A stretch of 64,000 nt of DNA, taken from assembly GCA_964035795.1 (NCBI GenBank), contig OZ038320.1:19920589-19984588 (forward strand), read 5' to 3'. The translations under genes were made by a program, and so were the position numbers. Positions 1 through 15,200 of this stretch are shown here, piece after piece. The notes beneath the pieces were generated by a model. The model saw only the letters and a list, made by a program, of their open reading frames with translations, had not been told where the DNA came from and searched no databases. Origin of the DNA: Pterobdella sp. o SKG-2022. Taxonomy: Eukaryota; Annelida; Clitellata; Hirudinida; Piscicolidae. The number at the start of each line of letters is the position of its first letter. Positions within the stretch are counted from its first letter, which is position 1.

Positions 1-190
1 ACCCTTTTTAATTCCGTTAGTCCGCTAGCTTTGCCGCTTTTCATGGTTTCTAGTGCCATCAACTACTTCGTCAAGACAAAATAGTTTCACGGACCTTCAA
101 TCATGTCAAACATCTCATTCAATGATAGCTCCAAAAGCTTCATACAATCTCTTTTTCCACCATCTTAAACAATGAATTCATAAAACTAGT
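1..190 (-). mobile_element. Possible LINE reverse-transcriptase scrap
   Basis: Read on the minus strand, the first 60 bases encode a short stretch resembling METMKSGKASG, like the K-x-GKA-x-GPD block found near the start of LINE reverse-transcriptase domains. A stop lies just upstream in the same frame, and the adjoining bases give only broken peptides. It looks like a decayed fragment cut by the window edge, lying in or beside the last visible collagen intron. The match is short, so the call is weak. Confidence 0.3.
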
Positions 191-461
191 TTTTCAAATA
201 ATCATTAAAAAAATACGTTTGAATAAATAAAGTTTTTTCTGTTTGAAAAAAAAAAAGGTTTTGAAAATGAGTCAACCAACTTTTTAAAAAAAATTTTTAT
301 AAATTGTCTAAATGAAAAGTTAATATACATACAATAAATGTATTGCATAATTTGAATATTGTCGTATATAAAAGAACATATGTAGTTGTAATTTGAAAGT
401 GAAAAGCTATATGTGTTAATGAATTATACCTTAAACAACACAAGCAAAAGAAATTACTTAC

Positions 462-4229
<3,768 letters not shown>

Positions 4230-4597
4230 CTAAAAATTTTGAATAATTTGTATATGAACTAGAATAAGAATTTTAAAATGAACTTGTTACAAAAAAATAA
4301 CAAATATAATCACAAATTTACCTCGAAAATAAATAAGTGGTCTTAGAACAAACTATAAATTTTAAAACATACGTACTTTTACTAAAAACACAGTTTAAGC
4401 ATGTAACTTTATTTACACACAAATTCAACCTTAGAATTTCTCAAAATTTAAAATTATTTTTATAATTTTAAGCTCAGTATTTTTTCTTTTCAATAAACGT
4501 TTTTTTGAGTTTTAAAATAGTAAATTCAAGTACTAAATGTAAAAGCGAACTAGCTCTAATCAACGACTGGAAATTAACATAAGAGTAAATGAAAGAT
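4230..4597. other. Non-coding stretch upstream of the collagen exons
   Basis: AT-rich sequence without a Gly-X-Y exon or other recognisable coding block. It is probably part of the next collagen intron or its 5' flank. Confidence 0.5.
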
Positions 4598-4972
4598 TTT
4601 GCTTTTTCCAATAACCAATAGGGTTGAAGCAGATTTGGACCAATCATAGGCTTTGTTTGAATTTTAAACCAGATTTTTAGAATTTTTTATTTCTTCTGCT
4701 TAGTTTTGGTTTCGTTTTTTTATGCTATTTCATAATATTTTTCAATTAAAATATGGTTAAAGCAGATTTGGACCAGATTTTTTAAATTTGCTATTTCTAT
4801 CGCTAAAAAAGCATTTTTTTTGGTTTGGTTTTGCTTTTTTTTTTATCAATATTTAAGTTGGTTTGATTTTTTTTTGCTATTTTTTATTAATATTTTCACA
4901 ATAAATGATACTGTTTGAAAATTCTATGACTGATCCAAACCTGCTTCAATCCTATTGGTTACTGGAAAAAGC
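4598..4972. repeat. MITE-like element with ~50 bp terminal inverted repeats
   Basis: The segment at about 4600-4650 (gctttttccaataaccaa and onward) reappears as its reverse complement at about 4920-4970 with roughly five mismatches over 50 bases. The arms enclose about 270 bases of T-rich sequence without coding potential. Part of the arm (aagcagatttggacca) is also repeated directly at about 4758, suggesting an internal duplication. This is the structure of a non-autonomous DNA transposon (MITE); the superfamily is unknown. Confidence 0.65.
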
Positions 4973-5292
4973 TATGATCTTATTCTACTTCTAACGCCAA
5001 GTGATTGTTAATCGACAGTCTTTTTAAAATGAGTAAGGGTGGTGAAATTATTGAAAAATATGTTTTTCAATTTTCAAAAAAATCTTTATTAAAAAAGCTT
5101 TTGAATTTATATTCATATTTGGTGAAAGTCAGAATACTAAAAATATAAAATATAACTTATCAAAGTTTTGGAAATAAAAAATTAGTTTACTTTTTCCAAT
5201 TATTCATTGTGAATTTTTGCTGAATGTAATTCAAAACCAGAGCTTTCTTGCACAAATGAACAAAAAATTTTTATTAGGATCGACCTAAATAG

Positions 5293-5463
5293 GTCGGCTC
5301 GGATAGCTCAGCTAGTAGAGCGTTACACTATTTATCTAAAAAAACCGGGTTCAATCCCGCTCGGGCCGACAATTATATACACAGAGTAGCGCTCTGTGAA
5401 ACATCTGTTGAGCTAACGAAAACCCAAAATGGGGTGACTGAAAGTCGATCTAAAAAAAAAAAG
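5293..5463 (+). repeat. tRNA-derived SINE
   Basis: Positions 5294-5371 form a tRNA-like head: an A-box-like tagctcagctagtagagcg, a B box ggttcaatccc with a paired T arm, and outer ends gtcggctcgg / ctcgggccgac that nearly pair. The anticodon arm is mispaired, arguing against a functional tRNA gene. An unrelated body of about 80 bases follows and ends in an A run at 5453-5463. Head plus body plus A tail is the layout of a polymerase III SINE. The 3' end of its head (gggccgacaatta) is shared with the copy near 32680. Confidence 0.7.
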
Positions 5464-5548
5464 TAGGTTTTGTAAACATTATTATTTTAGACACTTGTGC
5501 AAGAAATTTTCCCGAATCATTGAGTTCAGTTAAATTAAAAATTAAAAT

Positions 5549-5722
5549 TATTCATATGAAAACACTTTTAGGAGTTTATTTTATTCCACGAAGCTTTTCT
5601 TAAAATAAACTTAGATTATCAAGTGGATGTACAAGTTTGTACCTCACTTGAAGATGTAAGTCTATGTTACGAAAAGCTTCGTGGAACAAAATAAACTCCT
5701 AAAAGTGTTTTCATATGAATAT
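5549..5722. repeat. Near-perfect foldback (hairpin) element, ~174 bp
   Basis: The arm beginning attcatatgaaaacactttt at 5551 is matched in reverse complement by the arm ending at 5721, with only a few mismatches over about 65 bases. The roughly 40-base centre is itself palindromic (caagtg...gtacaa / ttgtac...cacttg), so the whole unit could fold into one long hairpin. It has no coding capacity. The arms contain aagcttttc and aagcttcgtgg, a core also present in the hairpin at 19880-19998. Confidence 0.75.
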
Positions 5723-6369
5723 TTATGTTTGGCTCGAAGTATTAAAAAGTTTAAATTGCTATTTAATGAATGAGCTTTGTTGACTTAGTTTTGAATTATT
5801 CAGATATTTATCATGATTCAAAAAAAAATTAGTTTTTCAAAACTATTGATTTTAGTTATTTAGTACTATTGTGCTTCCCGTTTAAGTCGCGCAACCCTAG
5901 TATTTGAAAAATTTGCAACAAGGACGTATTTCTAATTTTGAATAAAATCATTAAAAGCTTTTAAAAATATATAGCTTAACTGAAAAATAAAAGTACAGTA
6001 TATGTTTGAAGTTATTCAAAAACTCGCCGGTATTATTTAATTAATCGATAGAGGTAAAGGATTAATTTTTTTTGGCGTTAGTAGTTATTATCAGGGGTAC
6101 TAAGCTTGGAAGTTAATTTCTATATACAAATTTCTGGAATAATTAATATAACATTAAGATAACATGAAGGTTAAGATTTTACTGCATATTATTTGAACAA
6201 CAAAGCTTTTTGTTGGTTTTTGAATTTTAACGTACTTTATAATGTTTTTTTGTTAACGAAAAACTTTTTAGTTAATAAAACTGCTCTTGGTGCTCAAATA
6301 ATTTGTAGTATTTAATTTGGCTATGAAGATTGTTAAATTTTAGTATTTAAAAGGCAGATTTAGAGCAAC

Positions 6370-6658
6370 AAAAAAATTGCCAAGCAGCTAGAATTTCAAA
6401 TTCCACTAAAGGATATTGAATTAGTAACTCTTAAAATTTAAAGTCTAAAAAGCACTCAGCAGAAAGGAAAAATTGACCGAAAGAGCTTTTTGTAGCATAA
6501 CTGGGACTACTTCTCAACAAGCAATCCGTCAAATACAATCAAAAACTAGTATTACTGTTGTTGCATTTAAAGTTTGTCAAAAGTTGAGATTTGCTCTGTG
6601 TAAGGCACAAAAGAACATCAGCCATAAAAAAAGATTAAAGTTTGTTAGAGAATAATTG
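6370..6658 (+). mobile_element. Decayed Tc1/mariner-like transposase fragment (N-terminal part)
   Basis: Short open stretches here resemble the DNA-binding half of Tc1-like transposases. A helix-turn-helix-like IAKQLEFQIP near 6380, in one frame, is followed in another by LTERAFCSITGTTSQQ and, at the end, AQKNISHKKRLKFVRE, which resembles the conserved K-(K/P)-x-L-(S/T)-x-x-(H/N)-x-x-x-R-L-x-F-A segment. Frames are broken and no DDE catalytic domain follows. The call rests on motif resemblance only. Confidence 0.4.
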
Positions 6659-9600
6659 TTTTGCAAATCCAAAAAAAAAAAATTTATTTTTTTTTCTTAA
6701 AAAAGTAATTTCGTTAACCACACGGATGTTAGGATTTTTGTTCATATGAAAATTTTCGGTTTATTTCGAGCATGTTATTTATTTTGGTTTGTGAAAAAAT
6801 TGAATAATTTGAAAAATATAATTCGTTTTAAAGTTATAGATTTCTAAAATTACTAATTTTTTCAAATTCATAGGTCCGTTGAAGCTTTTTTATGAATAGT
6901 ATATTATAATAATATATCTTTTTGTATAAAAGTTATTTAAAAAATTTCCATTGCGCTAGTTTTTATAAGCAGCACTATCTACGGCTCTATATAAAGCTGA
7001 TCGCCATGTTCTATAGTTCGTGGCCGTCCTCAAAAATGAATGTTTTCCACTAAATCTACAGCGTTTTTCAAAGCCTTTGAATGCAACTGCAACTTTTGCA
7101 TTATATATCTATTTTGTATGTCTGCAATCCATTTTGCAGGTTAAAAAGATAAAATTTACCAAAAAGCTCGAATTATGTATATTTTTTGCTGCTGAACCAA
7201 TCACTAGAATATTGGTTATAAACGAAGCGCAAAGTTTGTGAATTACGTACACGTAGCTTATTTTAAATAATATAGTCAAGTATTTATGGAGTTGATAATA
7301 AACGAAAGTAAACCTGTTTGAAATAGTCATTTCAGATTTTAAAATTATATATGGAGCATTTAATCTAAAAAATTTTTGGTTTATATAAATTAATTAATTC
7401 TACACTTATAGAAAATAAAACAGCTTAACTATACTTTGGATTTACCCATAAAATTAAGAAATTCAAATTTTAAACTAAATGGTGCTTTTTAGTTATGATT
7501 TCACCAACCTTGTATGAACTGTCCATGTGTGGAATGTATTGAAAACAAAGTAAATCCAATAAAAATAGCCGTCTTCAGAAGCTTCATTTGTTTAGACTTC
7601 ATGATGCATTAACTGCAGCTTTCAAAAATAATTTACGATAAATAAATTTATTTTTGAAATTTCATTATCATGATGCAAATTTGAAAAATTTTGAATGGAA
7701 TTTAATATAACTACTCATAAGCTTCTTCCAGGGCTGTGTCACAGTTTCTTCCTTTGCTCAAATAATGAGAAGTTTTTAACTCTTCTATGAAATAAAAAAT
7801 ATTAACAGTTTTTAATAATATTTTTTTTAAATAACCTACATCTGTGGATTTATTTTCTCAAGTAAAATCGAAAGTAAATTTAAAGATTTTTGTTTAAATA
7901 AAACTAAAATCTGCATCAACCAGAATAATATTCAAGTATGAGTTAAACAACCCCTACCTCTCTATTTGTCTATGAACAGCATTTGTTTTAAATATGGATC
8001 TAAACAATTAACAAATAAATGTGTGCAGTCTAATGTATATAAAGGCTTTTTATTATTGATGAAAGTGATTCAATTGTTTCGCTAAATTTTTATTCATTAT
8101 GTTTTCAATGTATCATTGAACAGCATATTCTGTATGTAGAACTGCTTGCGTCAAGTTATTCTTATAACAGCTTTGAATAGACAATAATTAAAATCATGGC
8201 CTCGAAGCTATGACTTATAAAATATTCATTTTTTGTTTGTGAATTTAATTTTTGAAAACTATGAGTATTTTTATATTAATATCAAAAGTTAACTTCAAGC
8301 AAAGATTGTTTAAATTGTGAAACTTAAAAGTAGTTGCTGGTGCTTAAAATTGTAAATAGATTTTATAAATTATTATGTTTATAATAATAACAAAAACGAA
8401 TATATTAGTATCAAAGATTTACTTGAATATTGCAATTATTCAATAGAATGTCATTAAGATTCATTTGGTATTAGCATGTCACAGCTTTATATTTTTAGAC
8501 AAACTATCTTATACAAATGAATCATAATTTTTATAGTTTTTCTTTTCAGTAAAACGTTTCTAAAATCCAAATAAGAATTCTTTTGATATCTTGAAGTTTT
8601 CAAGATAATGATAAATTGGTTTCTCACCCAATTAATTTTACTAACATTGAAATTAACTTATAAATTTTATTTAATTAAATTTCGAAATAGTCTCCTACAA
8701 AATATATAATGTATTTATTTTAAAAATAACTCAAAAATAGCAATATTTAGATGAAGTGGAAACCTCATTTGAAAGTATACTAATGAATTATGACAAAGTT
8801 AAATTTTTCAAATATTTTAGTTAAGTAAAAAAATATCAAAATATTGCCTCTTTTTGTGAAATTATTTTCAAAAACAATTAAAAAAAATAGATGCTTTATC
8901 TCTGAAGAATTATGTATTTATATTTTTTCAATACAAAGCTAAATAGATTTTTTATAATTTAAAAAGGGAACTCTCAGTATTACTTTAAATTCGGTTCAAT
9001 TAGATTTATTGAGGTTATCTTTAAAAGTAGAACATTTTTGAAACAATGAAAGTTCAAAGTTATGTGGCAGTACATGATTGATTGCATGAACTTTTTTGTA
9101 TTTAAATTTTTGGTATATATGGAGTAAATGTAATATAATAAAGTTGTTAGGGGTTGTCACGATTCATTGACTACATAACAAGCATGAATATGAAGCACAA
9201 TTACGCTTCATTACAATCAAGTGCCATGTAGGTAGAAAGTATTCTTGCGGTTTTCAACCTATTGTTTCTTTTCAGCTGAATGTCATTAAATTTTTAAACT
9301 ATACTTTTCAAACTATCTCAAGTCATTTTGGTTAGACTGAAATTTTGAAGCTTGAATTTTATGAAATTTATAAACTGAATATGGATTGAATTGTTAAAGT
9401 TGCCCTCAATGATTGGCAAACGGACACAAATTATGGGTCGATAAAAAGACTAATTGTACTTTTGGTTTGGAACTCCGGGTGATAAGGCATTAGAATTATT
9501 TAAATGTATTTGCACTGTAACATCTTTTTCAGCTTTTAATTCTCATAATTGACATTGAATGAATATATTAATATTTATTGCCCAAACCAAAAAAAAAACG

Positions 9601-11665
9601 ATAAGTATTTTTGTTCCTTAAACTACTAAATAAAAATTATTCAAATACAAAACAAAATCATTCGATAGTCAATAGGGAAATGGTATTTATTCGCCCTACT
9701 ACGTTATGCGTCTACAAATAATTGTCTTGAATAGTCACAGATACTTTCACTATTTCTATCTATTCTGAAAAGCATTGTTATTGAAAAAATTTGTTAATAA
9801 AAATAGTTCTGTTTAAATACCTCAATTTATATTTTCTTTATTCATTCTTATGAAATTATTTTCAGCTCACTGATATAATCTGTTGAAAAGATCTTATGTA
9901 ATTTTTTAATAAAAATTGATTTACACGTCGAAAAATGAAGGTTTCAAGATACTTGTATTTTAAAAGAAGCATTAATTTCCGATAGGTTAAGCCTCATCAT
10001 AAAAAGTAGTATCTAGTAAAAGCTTGCGGTAATAATTTTTTATAAAAAATTTTCATTATGAATAATAACATTCAATAAAATTACTTTGATTGTCTGACAA
10101 GCTATAAAAGAGCCGTTGATATCAATAAAGGTTTTAAAAAGTCTGCCAGTATTGCCATATATTTTAATACGATATTCCCTTGGGCTTTATAATTTTATCA
10201 CAGAGTTTTGTGAGGCTTAGGAGTAAGAAAGACTATAGATGAGTTTATTATCAATTCAAATCTTGAAAGAAATAAAAGTATAATAAATTTCTTGAGTTTT
10301 GAAAAAATAATAAAATTAGAATCGATCGATAACTTTATATAATCAAGTTTCATAAAATCGACGTAAAATTTAGCTCTTAAAAGCAGTTAGTATCTATGGA
10401 TTAATTTTGATACAAAATTTTTTTTTAAATAGTGCCAAGTATAACCTTGATGCTCAAAAAATTTCTATAACTTGACTGGAACATGCTTGTCGTCGTTGTG
10501 TGCTTCAAAAATTAACCAATCATTATAGTCGTGATCAGAATAAAAATAAGTTTTCACAAACAGAAGTTTTCAATTACTTTTGAATAACGTTCTCTTTCAA
10601 ATATAAAGTTTTTTTAACATTTGTTTTCCTGGTCTTATTAGGGCAAATTTCATATTTCTAAATAATCAAAACAATTTAAGCATTTTTGCTCACTTGGGGT
10701 TGAGTTTTGTTTAATTTGACAGTTTAATCATGTATGACGAAAAAAAAGCCATTTCAGATTTAATAAGTTACATTTTTAGATTGATTTCAAAAACTATATA
10801 GAAATGATAACACCCTTTGATTCCATACTTCCTAATAACTTATAAAGTCTACTTATAGAAAGTAAGTTGTATATGAAAATGAATTTAATATATTGAAAGA
10901 TAATTTGTATACTGTAGATTCAATTTTGATTTCAGTTGGTCTAAACGAAGATTTTGGATGTATATTTCAGATGAATCTTTAGCATATCGATAAGTTTATT
11001 TTTTATTATGAAAATATAATAAACCCTGTGTTTTTTCATTTATTTTTCTAAATGAATAGTTTTTAATTTTTATGCAAATAATTTTTTTGGTTGGTTTTAT
11101 GTATTACGCTTTATCTAGTCTTGATTACTAAGCAGTGTTCTCAGACAGGTCTGTAAAACGATTTACAGTAAATTCTATAAGACTAATTTTTTTGGTGTTT
11201 GCAATTTTTATCAATTTCCTTCATAAAAAAAATATTTTTTAAAAAAAATCAATTTCATTTTCTTATTTATTAAATGAAGTAAACTGTTATAAAGTTTCGA
11301 ATTTTGCAAACTAAGATAATAAAATTTTTTTTACATAATCTTATAAAAATTAAATGCTAAAATTGAATCTTTAGAAATAAGAATTGATGTAGGTGTTTTG
11401 GGAGGCTTGAACAATGAACTAGTTTGTCTATATATACTACCTAGACTGTGAGAATGCCATAAAGTTTCATTACTTTGAATAGTTACATACAGTGCATTGA
11501 AAACTCACAGAGGAAATTTTATTACGCAAATTTCTTTCTAAACAAAACTTTAATGTTAAAAATATTCCATGATTGATCCAAAAATGAAAAAAAATTATTT
11601 AGTAATGTGTAAAACCTTAATTAAAATGTTTAAATATCACAAATGAGCTTTGAACACGATTGCGG
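6659..11665. other. Gene-poor intergenic stretch
   Basis: About 5 kb of AT-rich DNA. All open frames are short and none resembles a known family. I see no tRNA, clear transposon or exon-like block with good splice sites. It may hold distal 5' exons of the minus-strand collagen gene that cannot be recognised without transcript data. Confidence 0.5.
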
Positions 11666-11995
11666 TCAGTACCAATCATAAGCACTGACATAGTTGTTGG
11701 TAAGATACCTTAACTTATGAACATCGGGAACCGTTAGCTGGGGAACTGAAGTACAAACAGTTTCTTCTTGTTGTTCTATATCTTTGTTTGCGTCAGCGCA
11801 GTATTTTCCACAAACTGTACATCTAATTCTTTTTAAAGTTTTAGCAACTTCGGCTGGATCTACCTTTTTTCCTCCAACGGGTTGAGATTCATAACTTTTT
11901 GTACATGCTTTGTAATTTGTAAAATTGTTTTTAAAAGAACCTTTTTTTGCCGAGTTATATTCTTCTTGGTATTCACTTATTCCTTTTGAAGTCAT
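11666..11995 (-). CDS. Small unidentified protein with an SEYQ-type motif and a Cys cluster (109 aa)
   Basis: A single uninterrupted minus-strand frame runs from ATG at 11995 to a stop at 11666. The N-terminus, MTSKGISEYQEEY, recalls the S-E-Y-x-x-x-F/Y repeats of microtubule-associated proteins such as MDM1 and the SAXO family. The middle has a hydrophilic segment and a CTVCGKYC cluster that could bind metal. The C-terminus reads LTNNYVSAYDWY. There is no signal peptide or membrane helix. Its start faces that of MTIF2 only 227 bases away, suggesting a shared promoter region and supporting a real gene. I do not recognise the family; a role in microtubules or cilia is a guess. Confidence 0.55.
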   Translation of the reverse strand: MTSKGISEYQEEYNSAKKGSFKNNFTNYKACTKSYESQPVGGKKVDPAEVAKTLKRIRCTVCGKYCADANKDIEQQEETVCTSVPQLTVPDVHKLRYLTNNYVSAYDWY

Positions 11996-12222
11996 TTTGA
12001 TAAAAACGGAAATTTCATTTACCTGAAATTACTATAGAAACAAAATAAACAAATATCAAAGAACACTCAAATGAAAATTCATAATATACTTAACTATAAA
12101 AAAATTCTAAAATGTCTATGATTAAGCGATAATGAATTTTTCAATGATAGTTTCGATTTTGTCTTGAATCTTAAAGAAAAAAGATATAAGTCTTATAAAA
12201 TAACTCTAAAAAAATTTCAAAT
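11996..12222. promoter_or_regulatory. Short head-to-head intergenic region (unknown gene / MTIF2)
   Basis: The 227 bases between two divergent start codons must contain the 5' leaders and probably a bidirectional core promoter. The sequence is AT-rich with no clear TATA box placed for either gene. Confidence 0.4.
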
Positions 12223-15200
12223 ATGGTTTTGTTATATAAAATTTTACAATTAATTTCTCGCAAACAATGTTCGCTTTTTTCAACAACTTCTATTATTCAA
12301 GGGTCTAAAAATAGTTTGAAAAATACTAAAAAAAAATTGGTAAATTGTTTTTGAACAAATCATAGATAGTTATAATGAGAGAATTTTTTTAAAGGTTGAA
12401 CCTGTAGTTTTCAAAAAAAAAATAAAGAATTCACCCTTGGTAGAGATAAAAAACAAGATGACCATAAATGAACTTGCAAAGTTGCTCAACAGAAGTCATG
12501 GTAAATTTATTCATCATATAAATGAAAATAAATAAAATCTATTGCATATTAAATTTCAAAATTTTATCACGTATATATGATAAACAGAAACAATTTTTGA
12601 GGCTTTGTCATATGTACCTGGAACTGATAGATTCAAAAAAGCTAATGATGGTTAGATAACCTTCCAAGCTTTTAATTAACTAATCAAGTAATTTTAAAAA
12701 ATCTTTTAGTGATCGAGAATCTTAGCATCATTAAACAAGTCGTAGGCAGATGTGGTTACCGTTTCAAGGTTGTATCCAATGCTGAAAAAGTTTCTGAACA
12801 AAAAGAAGCTCATGAACCAAAGTAATATCTTTATAATAAATAATAATTTCAAACAGTAAAAAATTCAAATATCTATATACATAATTAGGTAGCAAGAAAA
12901 GGGTTAGAATAAATAATGTGCTGGGTAAAAAGTTTAGTGTAAAGGTTGGAGTCCACCAAGGTTCTGTACTGAGTCTTTTGCTTTTCATTATTGTTCTAGA
13001 AGCGTTATCCAGAAAATGCAGAAATAGGTTTCTATGGGAATTGCTGTAGACTGATGACTTAGTGATAATTGCTGAAACCCTTAAGAGAGGATAGTTATTG
13101 TGATTGAAAGAACTGTAAGGGTCTTAGAGTGAACATGAAAAAAACGAAAGTTATGGTCAGTGCTCTAAAACCAAGGTCCAAGTTTTTAGTCTGAAAAACA
13201 CTTGTGGAGTGTGTTTTAAAGGTGTTGGTGTCAGCTCTATACTTTGCGCTTTATGTAACCACTGGATCCATAAACGTTGTAGTTGCCTACAAAGCAAATT
13301 GGCTTCTGTCATAAACTTCAAATGTAAGGCTTTTTTAGGTCGTCAAGTCAGTGTTGTTGATTGTAAGGTTGTTGGACTTAATGAAAATAAATATGAAGTG
13401 GTTAACCAATACTGTTATCTAGGTGATATGATTAGTGCAAGAGGTGGAATCCAAAGCTAGTACTATTGTACCGTGTAAGATCTGGTTGAAAGAGTTTTAG
13501 GGTACTGCTATCATGTTAACCAGTCAGGTCATTTCAATTAAAACGAAAGGGCGTTTATATGCTGCTTTAGTCAAAAATTTTATGGTTCATGGTAGTGAGA
13601 CATGGCCTTTTAAGAAAGAAGATATTACCAAAATTTCTAGAACTGATGAGGTGATGATCAGGTGGATGTGCAATGAAATAGATGCTAGATCATCAAAAAA
13701 ATTAAAAGATGGACTGGGAATTCCAGACATCACTGAGGTGCTACGCAGAAATAGACTGATAAGGTTTTGGCATGTTACAAAGATGGATGCTGGAAATCCA
13801 GCAAGTGCTCGCAGATATTTATAGGTTGAGAGTAAAAGAGAAAAAAGTAGACCGAGAAAAACATGGTTCCAGGTAGTAAGCAATGACCTTAGAAAAATGA
13901 CTCAAACCTAAACTAGCCCAAAACTGTGAAGTGCAAAAAAGAGCCATTATGAGACCCTGTCCAACCCATGCTAGCATGGAAACAGACGTATAACGATAAT
14001 GATGATGATGATGATACATAAAAGCATAGTTTCATTATAGAATAAAATCATTTCAGACATGAAGGACCTAGGAAAGATTTTTTGACTTCCAGAGCTCCTG
14101 TGGTAACAATAATGGGTCATGTAGATCATGGCAAAACCACCCTACTTGATAGTTTGAGGTGCTCTCATATGGTTGAGCACGAGTTTGGGGGTATCACACA
14201 ACATATTGGAGCTTTCTCTGGTATAATCAATGAGTCATGAATTATGACATTAATTCTTTATGTGTAAATTTTATTTTCTTCATATTCAGTGTGAGTATTG
14301 AAAAGGTTTATGTAAAAAGATTCAATTTTAAAATTTTTAATCTTCATAAATATTTTTTCAATCCACTTCAATACCAAAATAATAAAGCTCAATTAGTTAT
14401 AATATATGTCTCAAATTTCAACCAGTTGACTAAGCTAATACAAAAACATTCATCCATCAGTGAAAATGAATGAAACTGCAAATGCTCCTTACATAACATT
14501 TCTTGACACTCCTGGGCATGCTGCTTTTTCCTCCATGCGGGAGAGAGGCACAAAGGTGACTGACTTAGTAGTGCTTGTGGTTGCTGCAGATGATGGTGTG
14601 ATGAAGCAGACGGAAGAGTCAATTCATTTTATCAACCATTCTCAAGGTGGTCTTCAGAATCATTTTAGATCATATAGAATCTCAAAAGTTGATAGTTAGG
14701 TGTTGTAGATCATAGATAGATGTGGTGATTTTGTTATAGATTTGATGCTTGTGTTATAGATTTTTTTAATACAAAAAATATTTTTGATGAGTTTTATAAT
14801 TTTTCTCAATAACAAAAATCCAGTGCCAATGATTGTTGCAATTAACAAGTGTGATAAATCAAATGCTGACATTGTAAGTTGTTAAATTAATTTATGTATT
14901 TTAGAGCTTTTGTTAATTCTATAAATAAGAAAAAACTGTATTAACTTATGTTATTTGATACTCAATGAATAAAAATTACGAAAAGATTTTTACCTTGAAT
15001 ATCAATTTGAAAGGGCGTTTTTTCATTTATACACTTATTTAATTATCCCACTTTTGTATCAGAAATATATTAGTTTTTTTATATAACTTTTAACCAGGAA
15101 AAAACTAAAAAATCGTTATTGAAGCATGGAGTTCAGTTAGAAGAGTTTGGAGGAGATGTGCAGGCCGTTCAAATTTCCGCCTTAAAGGCTGGTTCCTGCA

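Noticed and set aside
5294..5371. Functional tRNA gene
   Set aside because: A and B boxes are present but the anticodon stem is mispaired and a SINE body with an A tail follows.
13209..13824. Cys/His protein gene inside MTIF2
   Set aside because: The Cys/His segment and the SETWPF block belong to LINE ORF2; frames are broken and the catalytic box is dead.
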